DNA from: Chitinophaga sp. GbtcB8
GTDB lineage: Bacteria > Bacteroidota > Bacteroidia > Chitinophagales > Chitinophagaceae
Length of the DNA stretch: 64,000 nt
Reading direction: 5' to 3'
Assembly: GCF_019091455.1 (NCBI RefSeq)
Contig: NZ_JAGXJN010000030.1
Coordinates: 48,230 to 112,229, forward strand
This document shows positions 34,727 to 42,531 of this stretch, piece after piece (the first letter of the stretch is position 1; each line of letters starts with the position of its first letter). Position numbers and translations under genes: made by a program. Below the pieces are notes generated by a model. The model did not search any database. It was not told where the DNA came from and saw nothing but the letters and a program-made list of their open reading frames with translations.

Positions 34727-35407
34727 TCATTGATCTAAATGTGCTGAATAGGCCGTGATGCGTGCCACCAGCTCCCAGGCCTGTTCCGGCTTCTGGTCTA
34801 TGATGCTTTGCAGCAGCGCATGGTGCAGGTCGTGCGTGTCTATAAAGGCCTGCGTGTTTTTATGAATGCGCACAAAATGATTTTTCATGTGCTGGGCCAT
34901 AGTGCTATACAGATCGGCCAGTATGCCGTTGTTGGCGGCAGCCGCAATGCTGCGGTGAAATTCAATATCTGCCTGTATGCTTTCTGCTACTTTATTTTCC
35001 TTGGCATACGCCAGCCGCTGGTCCAGGAAACCCTGGATCCTTTCAATGTCCGCTGCCGTACGGTGCAGGGCGGCCTTTTGCGCGATCTTTAGCTCCAGCA
35101 GCTGCCGTACTTCGTTCAGGTCATTGAACTCCGCCCGTTTCAGGCGCTGGGATAAAGGTTCCGTAATACCGGAAGCAGCTTCCACAAAGGTGCCCAGGCC
35201 CTGGCGCACCCGTACCATGCCTGCATTTACCAGTATACGCACCGCTTCACGGATGGTGGAGCGGCCTACGCCAAATTCCTGCATGAGCGCAGGTTCAGTG
35301 GGCAGCTTCTCGTCGGGTTTGTATTGCCCCAGGGAAATCTGTTGCTGCAGACGTTGTGCTACTTCGTCTGCCAGGCTGTGCCGGTTAATTCTTTCAGTTT
35401 TAATCAT
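34727..35407 (-). CDS. GntR/FadR-family transcriptional regulator
   Basis: 226 residues from the ATG at 35405-35407; an upstream TTG at 35455 belongs to the promoter. The N-terminal winged helix is typical (SLADEVAQRLQQQI...KLPTEPALMQEFGVGRSTIREAVRIL). The C-terminal FCD domain, all-helical from about residue 85, contains the usual metal/ligand-binding Asp and His (ADIEFHRSIA). It probably represses itself and the MFS gene. The promoter and a palindrome overlapping the start codon are listed separately. Confidence 0.9.
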   Translation of the reverse strand: MIKTERINRHSLADEVAQRLQQQISLGQYKPDEKLPTEPALMQEFGVGRSTIREAVRILVNAGMVRVRQGLGTFVEAASGITEPLSQRLKRAEFNDLNEVRQLLELKIAQKAALHRTAADIERIQGFLDQRLAYAKENKVAESIQADIEFHRSIAAAANNGILADLYSTMAQHMKNHFVRIHKNTQAFIDTHDLHHALLQSIIDQKPEQAWELVARITAYSAHLDQ

Positions 35408-35415
35408 CAGATGAT
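35403..35415. promoter_or_regulatory. FadR-type operator palindrome over the regulator's start codon
   Basis: ATCATC-A-GATGAT is a perfect palindrome covering the ATG at 35405-35407. Further ATGAT half-sites follow to 35424. It lies downstream of the promoter and fits autoregulation. Confidence 0.55.
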
Positions 35416-35424
35416 ATGATGATT

Positions 35425-35455
35425 CAAAGGTACGCAATGATGTTTGTTCTGTCAA
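35425..35455 (-). promoter_or_regulatory. Bacteroidota-type promoter of the FadR/MFS operon
   Basis: On the minus strand TTGACA (from 35455) and TACCTTTG (35432-35425) match the minus-33 TTG and the minus-7 TAnnTTTG elements, with 20 bases between them. Confidence 0.65.
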
Positions 35456-35589
35456 GAGGGATGGAGAATGTTTTTCAGGCTTGATTAATTCATGGTGATT
35501 GGAGAGGAGATTGGATCAGAGGTTGGGTTTGAGGTTGAAGCTGACTATGGACCATTTTTCACTATCTTTGCACCCTCATTAAAAACCGG

Positions 35590-36240
35590 ATGAAAGCATT
35601 TAACTTTTTTATTCTATACCGTTTACCCATTGGGATCGTGTTATTATTGGGTGGTTTAGCCATGGGTTTTACCGTTGGCTGGTGGGAAGCCACTATTTTC
35701 CTGGTACTGGCAGTAATATGCCTGGTAACACATTTCATGTTTGGCCCTATGCGCCTGGTGCAGGAAGCGGTAGAAGCAGGTAACGTGGAAAAGGCCATGG
35801 GCCTGATGAATAAAGTAGCTTTCCCCAAATTGCTGTATAAGCCTATCCGCTCTGTATATTATTTTATGCAAAGTAACCTGGCTATGTACGACCAGGACCT
35901 GGATAAGGCAGAAGCTACCATCCGCAAGAGTATTGCAACCGGCAGCCCTATGAAGGAGTATGAGGGTATGCAATATTTTCAGCTGGGCACCATTGCCTAC
36001 CAGAAAAACGATCTGAAAACAGCGGATCAGAACCTGAAGAAAGCCGTAAGAATGGGCTTACCGGATAAGGAGAACACGGCTGCGGCCCTGTTAACCCTGG
36101 CCTCTATAGCCATGAGCCGCCGCGATTTTAAATCCGCCAAGGATTTCTTCCGCCGCGCCAAGGCCCAGAAGCCTACCACCGCGCAGATCGTGGGCCAGAT
36201 AAAAGAAATGGATAAATATATTTCCCGGATGCCGGGATAA
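35590..36240 (+). CDS. membrane-anchored TPR-type protein
   Basis: 216 residues. Two hydrophobic segments at about 5-25 and 30-52 are followed by a soluble helical part with TPR-like repeats (YEGMQYFQLGTIAYQKNDLKTADQNLKKAVRMG, ALLTLASIAMSRRDFKSAKDFFRRAKAQKP). It is probably an inner-membrane protein presenting a protein-protein interaction surface to the cytoplasm. Partner unknown. TATCTTTG at 35563-35570 is a good minus-7 element for it. The stop is directly followed by a word-iterated repeat and terminator. Confidence 0.75.
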   Translation: MKAFNFFILYRLPIGIVLLLGGLAMGFTVGWWEATIFLVLAVICLVTHFMFGPMRLVQEAVEAGNVEKAMGLMNKVAFPKLLYKPIRSVYYFMQSNLAMYDQDLDKAEATIRKSIATGSPMKEYEGMQYFQLGTIAYQKNDLKTADQNLKKAVRMGLPDKENTAAALLTLASIAMSRRDFKSAKDFFRRAKAQKPTTAQIVGQIKEMDKYISRMPG

Positions 36241-36391
36241 TGTGCAGATATGCAAATATGCAGATGTGCAAATGGTTTTGAGCGAAGCTCCCATTTGCAC
36301 ATTTTTTTTTGCCCCGCATTAACCACACCTTAACGGCATATACCAGCACAATTCCCCTCATTAGCACATCGTATTCGCATATCTGCACATT
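36241..36391. repeat. word-iterated repeat (TGCAAATATGCAGATGTG family)
   Basis: The 33-base left arm at 36241-36273 (TGTGCAGATATGCAAATATG...) is identical to 49354-49386. Complementary words lie at 36291-36302 (forming the terminator) and 36376-36391 (CGCATATCTGCACATT). It begins on the base after the TAA stop of the TPR gene. Confidence 0.75.
36264..36310 (+). terminator. terminator of the TPR-protein gene, made from the word repeat
   Basis: ATGTGCAAATGG (36264-36275) pairs perfectly with CCATTTGCACAT (36291-36302). The loop is 15 bases and is followed by nine T. Confidence 0.85.
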
Positions 36392-36397
36392 ATTTAG

Positions 36398-36606
36398 TAG
36401 GTTTGCCCCGCATATGGTTCCCAGTGTAATAGCTGGGATTAAAATGGGTATCCGGTGTAAATCCGGAACTATCCCCGTAGCTGTAATCCTGCATTCGATA
36501 ACGAATCATTAAATTTTCCAGGCAAAGAAAGCCACTGTTCCGGTAACACGGAATGGGAAGGCAGCCCGGAAAGCAGGAAAGTCAGAAGACCTGCCAGGTG
36601 TAATTC
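36398..36606 (+). ncRNA. cobalamin riboswitch
   Basis: The core GGTATCCGGTGTAAATCCGG...CCCGTAGCTGTAA (about 36447-36486) and the B12 box GTCAGAAGACCTGCC (36581-36595) match the conserved parts of the adenosylcobalamin aptamer. It lies 131 bases upstream of a BtuB-like receptor gene and should lower expression of the locus when B12 is plentiful. Confidence 0.93.
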
Positions 36607-36640
36607 ATCATTCGGCGCTTTCGGGTGAAAAGCCGGGAAT

Positions 36641-36656
36641 GTATGCACCTGCATAC
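36641..36656 (+). promoter_or_regulatory. expression-platform hairpin of the B12 riboswitch
   Basis: GTATGC-ACCT-GCATAC is a perfect 6-base stem. Its CACCTG segment (36646-36651) can instead pair with CAGGTG at 36595-36600 at the aptamer's edge, giving two exclusive states. It is followed by a T-rich tract. Confidence 0.5.
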
Positions 36657-36736
36657 GGTGCCTGTATTCTTTCCTTTTTCATATTTCCCCGCAGCGCGCA
36701 TATTGTATCATTTTTAAAAGTTTATTGACAGTCATT

Positions 36737-38683
36737 ATGCGCAGGAAATTTTACACCTTTTTTCCGGCTATTGCCCTCCTGGCGGCCAGTACCACGGCTT
36801 TTGCACAGGACTCTTCCCGTACCAACCAGCTCAACGAAATTGTAGTTACCGCCACCCGCTTTAGCCAAAAAGCAGGCGAAACCGGTAAGGTAGTAACGGT
36901 GCTTACATCTGAGTACCTGCAACGCAACAGCGGCAAAACGCTGTCCTCCATCCTCAACACCCAGGCCGGCCTGGTGGTGAATGGTGCGGACAATGCGCCG
37001 GGTACTAACCCGGACGTATACACGCGGGGGGCCAGCACCGGTAATACGCTCTTCTTAATAGATAACATCCCTGTGAGTGACGCCTCCCAGATCTCCAATG
37101 CTTTTGACCTTAACTTCATCCCGGTAAGCCAGATAGAGCGTATTGAAATACTGCGTGGCAGCCAGTCTACACTCTATGGCTCCGACGCCGTAGCGGGAGT
37201 GATCAACATTATCACCAAAAAACCAGGTAATAATAACCTGGGCATCAGCGCCAATGGCTCCTACGGCAGCTATAAAACCCGGCAGGGCGGCGCAGGGCTG
37301 AATGGCAGCATCGGCAAATTCTCTTACCTGGCCGGTTACCAGTACACCAGGACCGACGGTTTTTCCAGCGCCTATGACAGCACGGGCAAAGGCAATTTTG
37401 ATAACGACGGATTTAAACGCAACAGCGTATTTACCAAAATCGGGCTGCAGGCCACAGAGCGCTGGCGCCTGCAATACATGCTGAACTGGAACGATTATCA
37501 TACTGACCTGGATGCCGGTGGGTTCAACGATGATAAGGATTACACCATGCACAACAAATACATGCTGCACGCCCTCAGCAGCCATGTAGATCTTAAAAAG
37601 GGCAGCTGGAACCTGGTGTACAGCTTTCAGCGGAACACGCGTAACCTGCTGGACGATACATTGTATGTACCCAATGGCGGTTACTCCATCAACGACTTTA
37701 GCTCCAACACCCACCAGGTAGAAACCTATGTGAACTGGGACCTTACCAAACAGCTGCAGCTGATCACCGGTGCGGATTTCCGCTCGTCCAACACAGATCA
37801 GAGCACGCGGTATATCAGTGAGTTTTTTAAAGATTCTTCCAAACTTTCCGGCGACAGCGCACATATGCGGCAGTTCAGCTACTACGCATCCCTGCTGCTG
37901 CATAATATGGGCGGCTTTAACCTGGAAGTAGGCGGCCGTTATAACAACCATAATATTTACGGCAGCAACGGCACCTTTTCTATAAACCCCTCTTACCTGA
38001 TCAATGATCAGCATAAAGTGTTCATCAACATTTCTTCTGCCTACAAAGTGCCCACCTTGTACCAGCTGTATTCCATTTATGGCAATAAGGATCTGAAACC
38101 GGAATCTACCATCAACTACGAAGCCGGCTACCAGGGCGCCTTGTGCGGCAATAAGCTGAATATGCGCGTGGTAGGGTTCTACCGTCATACCAAAAACCTG
38201 ATCAGCTTTTACAGCTTAAACGATCCTCCGTATGGCCAGTACCGTAATGCCAACAAGCAGGATGCTTATGGTGGTGAAGCAGAACTTACCTGGCGCATTA
38301 TTGGCGGGCTAACCCTGAATGTGAACTATACTTACGTAAATGGTAAAATAAAAGAGCAGGATACCGATACCAGCTATTACAACCTTTACCGCCGGCCCAA
38401 ACACGCGCTGAATGCGGAGCTGGGCTACCAGCTAACACCCGGGCTGTATGTGAGCGCACAATATAAATATATTAGCCGCCGCCTGGACCCCGCCTATATG
38501 GCTCCTCCTTTCGTGTTAGGCGATTATTACACCCTGGGCGCCTATACGGAGTATAAGCTGGATTCTGTCCTGAAGATCTATGCAGATTTCAGAAATATTA
38601 CCGATCAACAATACTTTGATGTTAGAGGATATAACACCAGGAAGTTTAACTTTACGACCGGCCTCGTATTCAATATCAACTAA
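36737..38683 (+). CDS. BtuB-like TonB-dependent cobalamin receptor
   Basis: 648 residues from the ATG at 36737; an in-frame TTG at 36725 is less likely. Signal peptide about 1-24, TonB-box region NEIVVTATRF, plug domain with QIERIEILRGSQSTLYGSDAVAGVINIITKK (about 130-160), and a 22-strand-type barrel ending in a Phe-Asn-Ile-Asn terminus. The length and plug fit BtuB. It lies directly under a cobalamin riboswitch, so cobalamin or a precursor is the likely ligand. First gene of the B12 locus. Confidence 0.92.
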   Translation: MRRKFYTFFPAIALLAASTTAFAQDSSRTNQLNEIVVTATRFSQKAGETGKVVTVLTSEYLQRNSGKTLSSILNTQAGLVVNGADNAPGTNPDVYTRGASTGNTLFLIDNIPVSDASQISNAFDLNFIPVSQIERIEILRGSQSTLYGSDAVAGVINIITKKPGNNNLGISANGSYGSYKTRQGGAGLNGSIGKFSYLAGYQYTRTDGFSSAYDSTGKGNFDNDGFKRNSVFTKIGLQATERWRLQYMLNWNDYHTDLDAGGFNDDKDYTMHNKYMLHALSSHVDLKKGSWNLVYSFQRNTRNLLDDTLYVPNGGYSINDFSSNTHQVETYVNWDLTKQLQLITGADFRSSNTDQSTRYISEFFKDSSKLSGDSAHMRQFSYYASLLLHNMGGFNLEVGGRYNNHNIYGSNGTFSINPSYLINDQHKVFINISSAYKVPTLYQLYSIYGNKDLKPESTINYEAGYQGALCGNKLNMRVVGFYRHTKNLISFYSLNDPPYGQYRNANKQDAYGGEAELTWRIIGGLTLNVNYTYVNGKIKEQDTDTSYYNLYRRPKHALNAELGYQLTPGLYVSAQYKYISRRLDPAYMAPPFVLGDYYTLGAYTEYKLDSVLKIYADFRNITDQQYFDVRGYNTRKFNFTTGLVFNIN

Positions 38684-38692
38684 TGTGTATGC

Positions 38693-38740
38693 GTGCTAAT
38701 GTGCTGGTTTATTTCGGATTAAATACCAGCACATCAGCAC
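38693..38740. repeat. word-iterated inverted repeat (GTGCTAATGTGCTGG family)
   Basis: The arms 38693-38708 (GTGCTAATGTGCTGGT) and 38725-38740 (ACCAGCACATCAGCAC) pair with one or two mismatches around a 16-base loop. It lies between the btuB-like gene and the DUF6580 gene, 9 bases after the stop. Confidence 0.75.
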
Positions 38741-38757
38741 ATTAAATAATTAAGATT

Positions 38758-39381
38758 ATGTCACTGAAAAAGATCGATCCCCGCTTCAGCTTATTGCTGC
38801 TGTTTGTACTGGCAGCCGGCCTTTTACGGATCTTAGGAGAAGGAAAAATAACACCTTTCTCTAACATTACTCCCATTGGAGCAATGGCCCTGTTCGGCGG
38901 CGCTTATTTCACCGGCAGGTGGAAAGCTTACCTGTTCCCCCTGCTAACACTTTTTGTGACCGATATCATTATTCAACAGGTGTTCTACCCGGAATTTTCG
39001 CAGGGCGGCCTGCTGTACCAGGGCTGGATCTGGACTTATGCAGGTTTTGCTGTTATGGTGCTGGCCGGGCAGCTGATCATTAAAAAAGTGAATGTGCCCA
39101 ACCTCATGATGGCATCTGTAGCTGCTGCAGTGGCTCATTGGCTGATCACTGATTTTGGCGTGTGGCTGGGCGGCTGTACCGATCCTACTACCGGTAAGCT
39201 GTATACGAAAGATATGGCCGGCCTGCTGAAATGTTATGCCATGGCAGTGCCGTATATGAAAGCGATGTTCTTTGGTAACCTGGCCTACGGCGCCATTTTC
39301 TTTGGCGCGTTTGAGCTGATACAACGAAAGAGCAGCCTCCGGGTAATTACGAATGATCAATTGCAAATTACGAATGAGTAA
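38758..39381 (+). CDS. DUF6580-type membrane protein, probable cobalamin-linked transport component
   Basis: 207 residues with five or six hydrophobic segments. Features include FSNITPIGAMALFGGAYF, DIIIQQVFY and AVAHWLITDFGVWL, resembling the DUF6580 family of putative transport proteins and the general pattern of small integral S-component-like proteins. Its place between a BtuB-like receptor and cobUTSC under a B12 riboswitch suggests a role in corrinoid or cobalt movement across the inner membrane. Oddity: the last 13 residues (RVITNDQLQITNE) are encoded by a word-iterated repeat, so the natural C-terminus may once have ended near KSSL. Confidence 0.7.
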   Translation: MSLKKIDPRFSLLLLFVLAAGLLRILGEGKITPFSNITPIGAMALFGGAYFTGRWKAYLFPLLTLFVTDIIIQQVFYPEFSQGGLLYQGWIWTYAGFAVMVLAGQLIIKKVNVPNLMMASVAAAVAHWLITDFGVWLGGCTDPTTGKLYTKDMAGLLKCYAMAVPYMKAMFFGNLAYGAIFFGAFELIQRKSSLRVITNDQLQITNE

Positions 39382-39592
39382 TACTTCATTCAGGTAATTT
39401 TAGCGTGGCATTTATAACATTCATGAATGTTATTGAGTATTAAAATAAAAGGATTACAAATCAGGTAGCTGTAAAGCATGCGTTAATCATAAACACTCTC
39501 TTTACCGCCATCTGATTCCTGATTATCCATTATCATTTCAGTGAACTACAACTCCGCAGCACCCAATTCGGAATTGACAATTCGTAATTAAA
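39345..39592. repeat. word-iterated repeat (ATTACGAATGA family) spanning the DUF6580 end and the cobU leader
   Basis: ATTACGAATGATCAATTGC and AATTACGAATGAG at 39345-39378 are complementary to words in GGAATTGACAATTCGTAATT at about 39571-39590, just before the cobU ATG. The 211-base gap between the genes holds no ORF and no other signal. Confidence 0.6.
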
Positions 39593-40099
39593 ATGATCTA
39601 TCTCGTCACCGGCGGCGCCCGTTCAGGAAAAAGCCGTTATGCACAGCAGCTGGCCTTATCACTGGCTTCCAACCCGGTGTATGTGGCCACCGCCAAAGTG
39701 TGGGATGGGGATTTTGAGCAGCGCATCCGCCGCCACCAGCAAGACAGAGGGCCCGAGTGGACCAGCTTTGAAGAACAGTTGCAGGTAAGCAAGCTGCCGC
39801 TGGAAGGCCGTGTAGCCGTAATTGATTGCGTAACCTTATGGCTTACTAATTTTTTTGTTCAGCATAAACAGGATGTGGACGCTTGCCTGCAGGGACTACA
39901 ACAGGAAATACAGCTGCTGATGCAAAAGCAGGATGCCACCCTGATCATTGTAACTAACGAAATAGGCATGGGCGTACACGCAGAAACAGCCATCGGCCGC
40001 CAATTCACCGATCTGCAGGGCTGGGCCAACCAGTACATTGCACAACAGGCGCAAAAAGTAGTATTGATGGTATCGGGAATACCCCTAACAATTAAATAA
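39593..40099 (+). CDS. cobU: adenosylcobinamide kinase / cobinamide-phosphate guanylyltransferase
   Basis: 168 residues. P-loop GGARSGKS (about 7-14), conserved R and H in RIRRHQQDRGPEW, and VTNEIGMGVHAE (about 121-132) are the signatures of CobU. It phosphorylates adenosylcobinamide and then adds GMP, activating it for the lower-ligand reaction. A typical size for the family. Downstream of the riboswitch and followed by cobT, cobS and cobC. The start ATG lies at the edge of a word-iterated repeat. Confidence 0.95.
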   Translation: MIYLVTGGARSGKSRYAQQLALSLASNPVYVATAKVWDGDFEQRIRRHQQDRGPEWTSFEEQLQVSKLPLEGRVAVIDCVTLWLTNFFVQHKQDVDACLQGLQQEIQLLMQKQDATLIIVTNEIGMGVHAETAIGRQFTDLQGWANQYIAQQAQKVVLMVSGIPLTIK

Positions 40100-40100
40100 T

Positions 40101-40178
40101 ATGCAAATGTGCAGATGTGCAAATGATCGCACTCGTTCAATTCCATCTGCACATCTGCATATAAGCACATTTGCACAT
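40101..40178. repeat. word-iterated inverted repeat (TGCAAATGTGCAGATG family) between cobU and cobT
   Basis: The left arm 40101-40125 pairs with the right arm 40144-40178, whose words (CATCTGCACATCTGCATAT, ATTTGCACAT) run into the cobT ATG at 40177. It fills the whole gap between the two genes. It is the same word family as the repeats at 36241 and 49354. Confidence 0.8.
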
Positions 40179-41217
40179 GACAAACATAACTCCCCTTTCC
40201 CGCGCGCTGGCAGCGGCGCTGCAGGATAAAATAGATCAGAAGACCAAACCACCGGGCTCCCTGGGACGCCTGGAGCAGATTGCCTTACAGGCTGGTCTTA
40301 TACAGCAAACCTTATCACCTGTAATTAACAAACCTACTATTGCCATATTTGCAGGCGATCATGGCATTGCGGCTGAAGGCCGGGTAAATCCTTATCCGCA
40401 GGCTGTTACTGCGCAAATGGTCTATAATTTCCTGCAAGGCGGTGCAGCTATTAATACCCTGTGCCAGCAGCTGCAGGTGGACCTGGTGATCGTGGATGCA
40501 GGTGTGAACCATTCTTTTGCCTCCCATCCAATGCTGAATGACTGCAAGATCGCTTATGGCACGCGCAACTACCTGCATGAACCGGCCATGAGCAGGGAAC
40601 AGTGTACAGAAGCCATGGACGCAGGTGCAGAAATAGTGCAATACATACAAAGCCAGGGGTGTAATACCATTGGCTTTGGTGAAATGGGGATCGGTAATAC
40701 TTCCTCCGCTTCCCTGCTCATGAGCTGTTTTACCGGCCTCCCTATTACAGATTGTGTAGGCGCAGGTACCGGCAGCTCCAGCCAGCAGATCCTGCAAAAA
40801 ACAGTGTTGCTGCAGGAAGCATTAAACCGGCATGGGGTACCTGAAGATCCGGAGCAGGTGCTGGCCACCTACGGCGGATTTGAAATAGCAATGTTATGCG
40901 GCGCCATTTTGCAGGCGGCCGCGCTAAATATGATAGTGGTGATAGACGGGTTTATTGTAACCGCGGCATTAATGGCTGCACAGCGTTTACAGCCCGCAGT
41001 AACAGATTATTGCGTATTTGCGCATTGCTCCAATGAAAAAGGACACCTCGCTATGTTACAGCATTTACAGGCCACTCCCCTGCTGCACCTGGATATGCGC
41101 CTGGGCGAAGGTACCGGCGCCGCCATGGCCATGCCGCTGATACAATGCGCCGCTGCGTTCCTGGAAAATATGGCCAGCTTTGAAGATGCGCAGGTTTCTA
41201 ATAAATCTGAAATCTAA
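40177..41217 (+). CDS. cobT: nicotinate-nucleotide-dimethylbenzimidazole phosphoribosyltransferase
   Basis: 346 residues from the ATG at 40177; an in-frame TTG at 40171 is in the repeat. Signatures: KTKPPGSLGRLE near the N-terminus, FAGDHGIAAEGRVNPYPQAVT, GFGEMGIGNT, GAGTGSS and LRLGEGTGAAMAMPL-like (here MRLGEGTGAAMAMPL), which includes the catalytic Glu. It makes alpha-ribazole phosphate, the lower ligand of cobalamin. It ends 1 base before cobS. The tail (VSNKSEI) is rich in AAATCTGAAATCT-type words. Confidence 0.95.
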   Translation: MTNITPLSRALAAALQDKIDQKTKPPGSLGRLEQIALQAGLIQQTLSPVINKPTIAIFAGDHGIAAEGRVNPYPQAVTAQMVYNFLQGGAAINTLCQQLQVDLVIVDAGVNHSFASHPMLNDCKIAYGTRNYLHEPAMSREQCTEAMDAGAEIVQYIQSQGCNTIGFGEMGIGNTSSASLLMSCFTGLPITDCVGAGTGSSSQQILQKTVLLQEALNRHGVPEDPEQVLATYGGFEIAMLCGAILQAAALNMIVVIDGFIVTAALMAAQRLQPAVTDYCVFAHCSNEKGHLAMLQHLQATPLLHLDMRLGEGTGAAMAMPLIQCAAAFLENMASFEDAQVSNKSEI

Positions 41218-41218
41218 A

Positions 41219-41989
41219 ATGGAACAATGGTATTTACTCCGCACCGCTATCATGTTCTACACGCGTATACCGGTAGGTAATATTCCGCATGGCCTGGACC
41301 GCCTGAGCAGGGCTACCCGTTACCTGCCGCTGATCGGCTGGCTGGTGGGTGTTACCATGGCGCTGGTGCTGTATACCCTAAACCTTATTGCACCCTGGCC
41401 TGTAACCATTATACTAAGCCTTGTTACCGGCATCTGGATGACAGGCGCTTGTCATGAAGATGGTTTTGCCGACATGTGCGATGGGTTCGGCGGCGGCTGG
41501 ACCCAGGAAAAGATATTGCTGATCATGAAAGACAGCCGCATTGGCACCTATGGCATGTTAGGGCTGCTGCTGTTAATGCTGATGAAGTTTTACTGCTTAT
41601 TTGCCCTCTCCCCTTCCTTAGCCGCCATTGCTATTGTGGTGGCACATGCGCTGAGCCGTTTTACCGCGGTTACTATTATCTACACACATCCCTATGTACG
41701 GGAAAATGAGGATAGCAAAGCCAAGCCCGTATCCAAAGGCATTAAGGGCTGGGAGCTTTTTGTGGCAGGGTGTTTTGGCCTGTTGCCGTTGCTGCTGGCT
41801 ACCGTATTGCTGCACCACTACCTGTGGCTGTTATGCCTGCCGGCTGTATGGCTGGCACGTTTCTATATGGCCCGCCTCATGCGTAAGTGGATAGGCGGTT
41901 ACACCGGCGACTGCCTGGGCGCCGTACAGCAACTGTCAGAAACAGTTGTATATTTGTGCTTTTGCTTAGTGGAATGGAAATATACCTGA
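41219..41989 (+). CDS. cobS: adenosylcobinamide-GDP ribazoletransferase (cobalamin synthase)
   Basis: 256 residues from the ATG at 41219; an upstream start inside cobT is unlikely. Integral membrane protein with about six segments. Key motif HEDGFADMCDGFGGG (about 80-94) with the metal-binding Asp/Glu, then IGTYGMLGLLLL. It joins adenosylcobinamide-GDP and alpha-ribazole phosphate in the inner membrane, giving adenosylcobalamin phosphate. It overlaps cobC by 16 bases, implying translational coupling. Confidence 0.95.
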   Translation: MEQWYLLRTAIMFYTRIPVGNIPHGLDRLSRATRYLPLIGWLVGVTMALVLYTLNLIAPWPVTIILSLVTGIWMTGACHEDGFADMCDGFGGGWTQEKILLIMKDSRIGTYGMLGLLLLMLMKFYCLFALSPSLAAIAIVVAHALSRFTAVTIIYTHPYVRENEDSKAKPVSKGIKGWELFVAGCFGLLPLLLATVLLHHYLWLLCLPAVWLARFYMARLMRKWIGGYTGDCLGAVQQLSETVVYLCFCLVEWKYT

Positions 41990-42531
41990 TACGGCATACA
42001 ACGCCGGCTATAGAACGAGGCACCTGTTACGGTTTTGCAGACCTGGATGTGGCCAGTACTTTTACAGAAGAAGCAACGCGTGTTAAACAGCTGCTGCCCG
42101 GCAAACCGTTTGTCGTGTATGCCAGCCCGTTACAACGCTGCAGCAAGCTGGCGCATTTTTTATTTGGCGATAACCTTACTAAGGACGACCGTCTGAAAGA
42201 GCTCAACTTCGGCGACTGGGAAATGAAACGCTGGGACGACCTGGGGCCCGATGCCCTGCAGGCCTGGATGGATAATTATGTATATGCCCGCGTACCAGGC
42301 GGGGAAAGCTATGAGGACCTGTTTAACCGCAGCGTGGAAATTTTCAAAGAAGTAATAGCTAAAAACCAGGATGCTGTGCTGGTTACCCACAGTGGCGTGA
42401 TCCGTGCACTACTGGCTTATGTAACCAATACTCCCCTGGAAAATTCTTTTGAGCTGCGCGTAGAATACGGGCGTTTAGCACGTTTGCGGGTAACAGACGG
42501 AAAAATGGAGCTATTAGGAGTGAACGAATGA
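41974..42531 (+). CDS. cobC: alpha-ribazole phosphatase (histidine phosphatase family)
   Basis: 185 residues from the ATG at 41974, overlapping the end of cobS. The RHG motif is LIRHTTP (His8 as phospho-acceptor), with LNFGDWEMKRWDDL and VTHSGVIRALL (second catalytic His). It removes the phosphate from alpha-ribazole phosphate or adenosylcobalamin phosphate. Last gene of the B12 locus. Its final 18 bases overlap the end of the convergent DUF5690 gene, and no terminator is visible in between. Confidence 0.92.
   Translation: MEIYLIRHTTPAIERGTCYGFADLDVASTFTEEATRVKQLLPGKPFVVYASPLQRCSKLAHFLFGDNLTKDDRLKELNFGDWEMKRWDDLGPDALQAWMDNYVYARVPGGESYEDLFNRSVEIFKEVIAKNQDAVLVTHSGVIRALLAYVTNTPLENSFELRVEYGRLARLRVTDGKMELLGVNE

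Noticed and set aside
36241..36310. CRISPR array, suggested by repeated words at 36241, 40101 and 49354
   Set aside because: The words are adjacent or in inverted orientation, without evenly spaced unique spacers or cas genes.
37055..38188. A 377-codon open frame on the minus strand, opposite the BtuB-like gene
   Set aside because: The plus-strand gene has a signal peptide, plug motifs and barrel composition; the antisense frame has no recognisable domain and lies wholly inside it.
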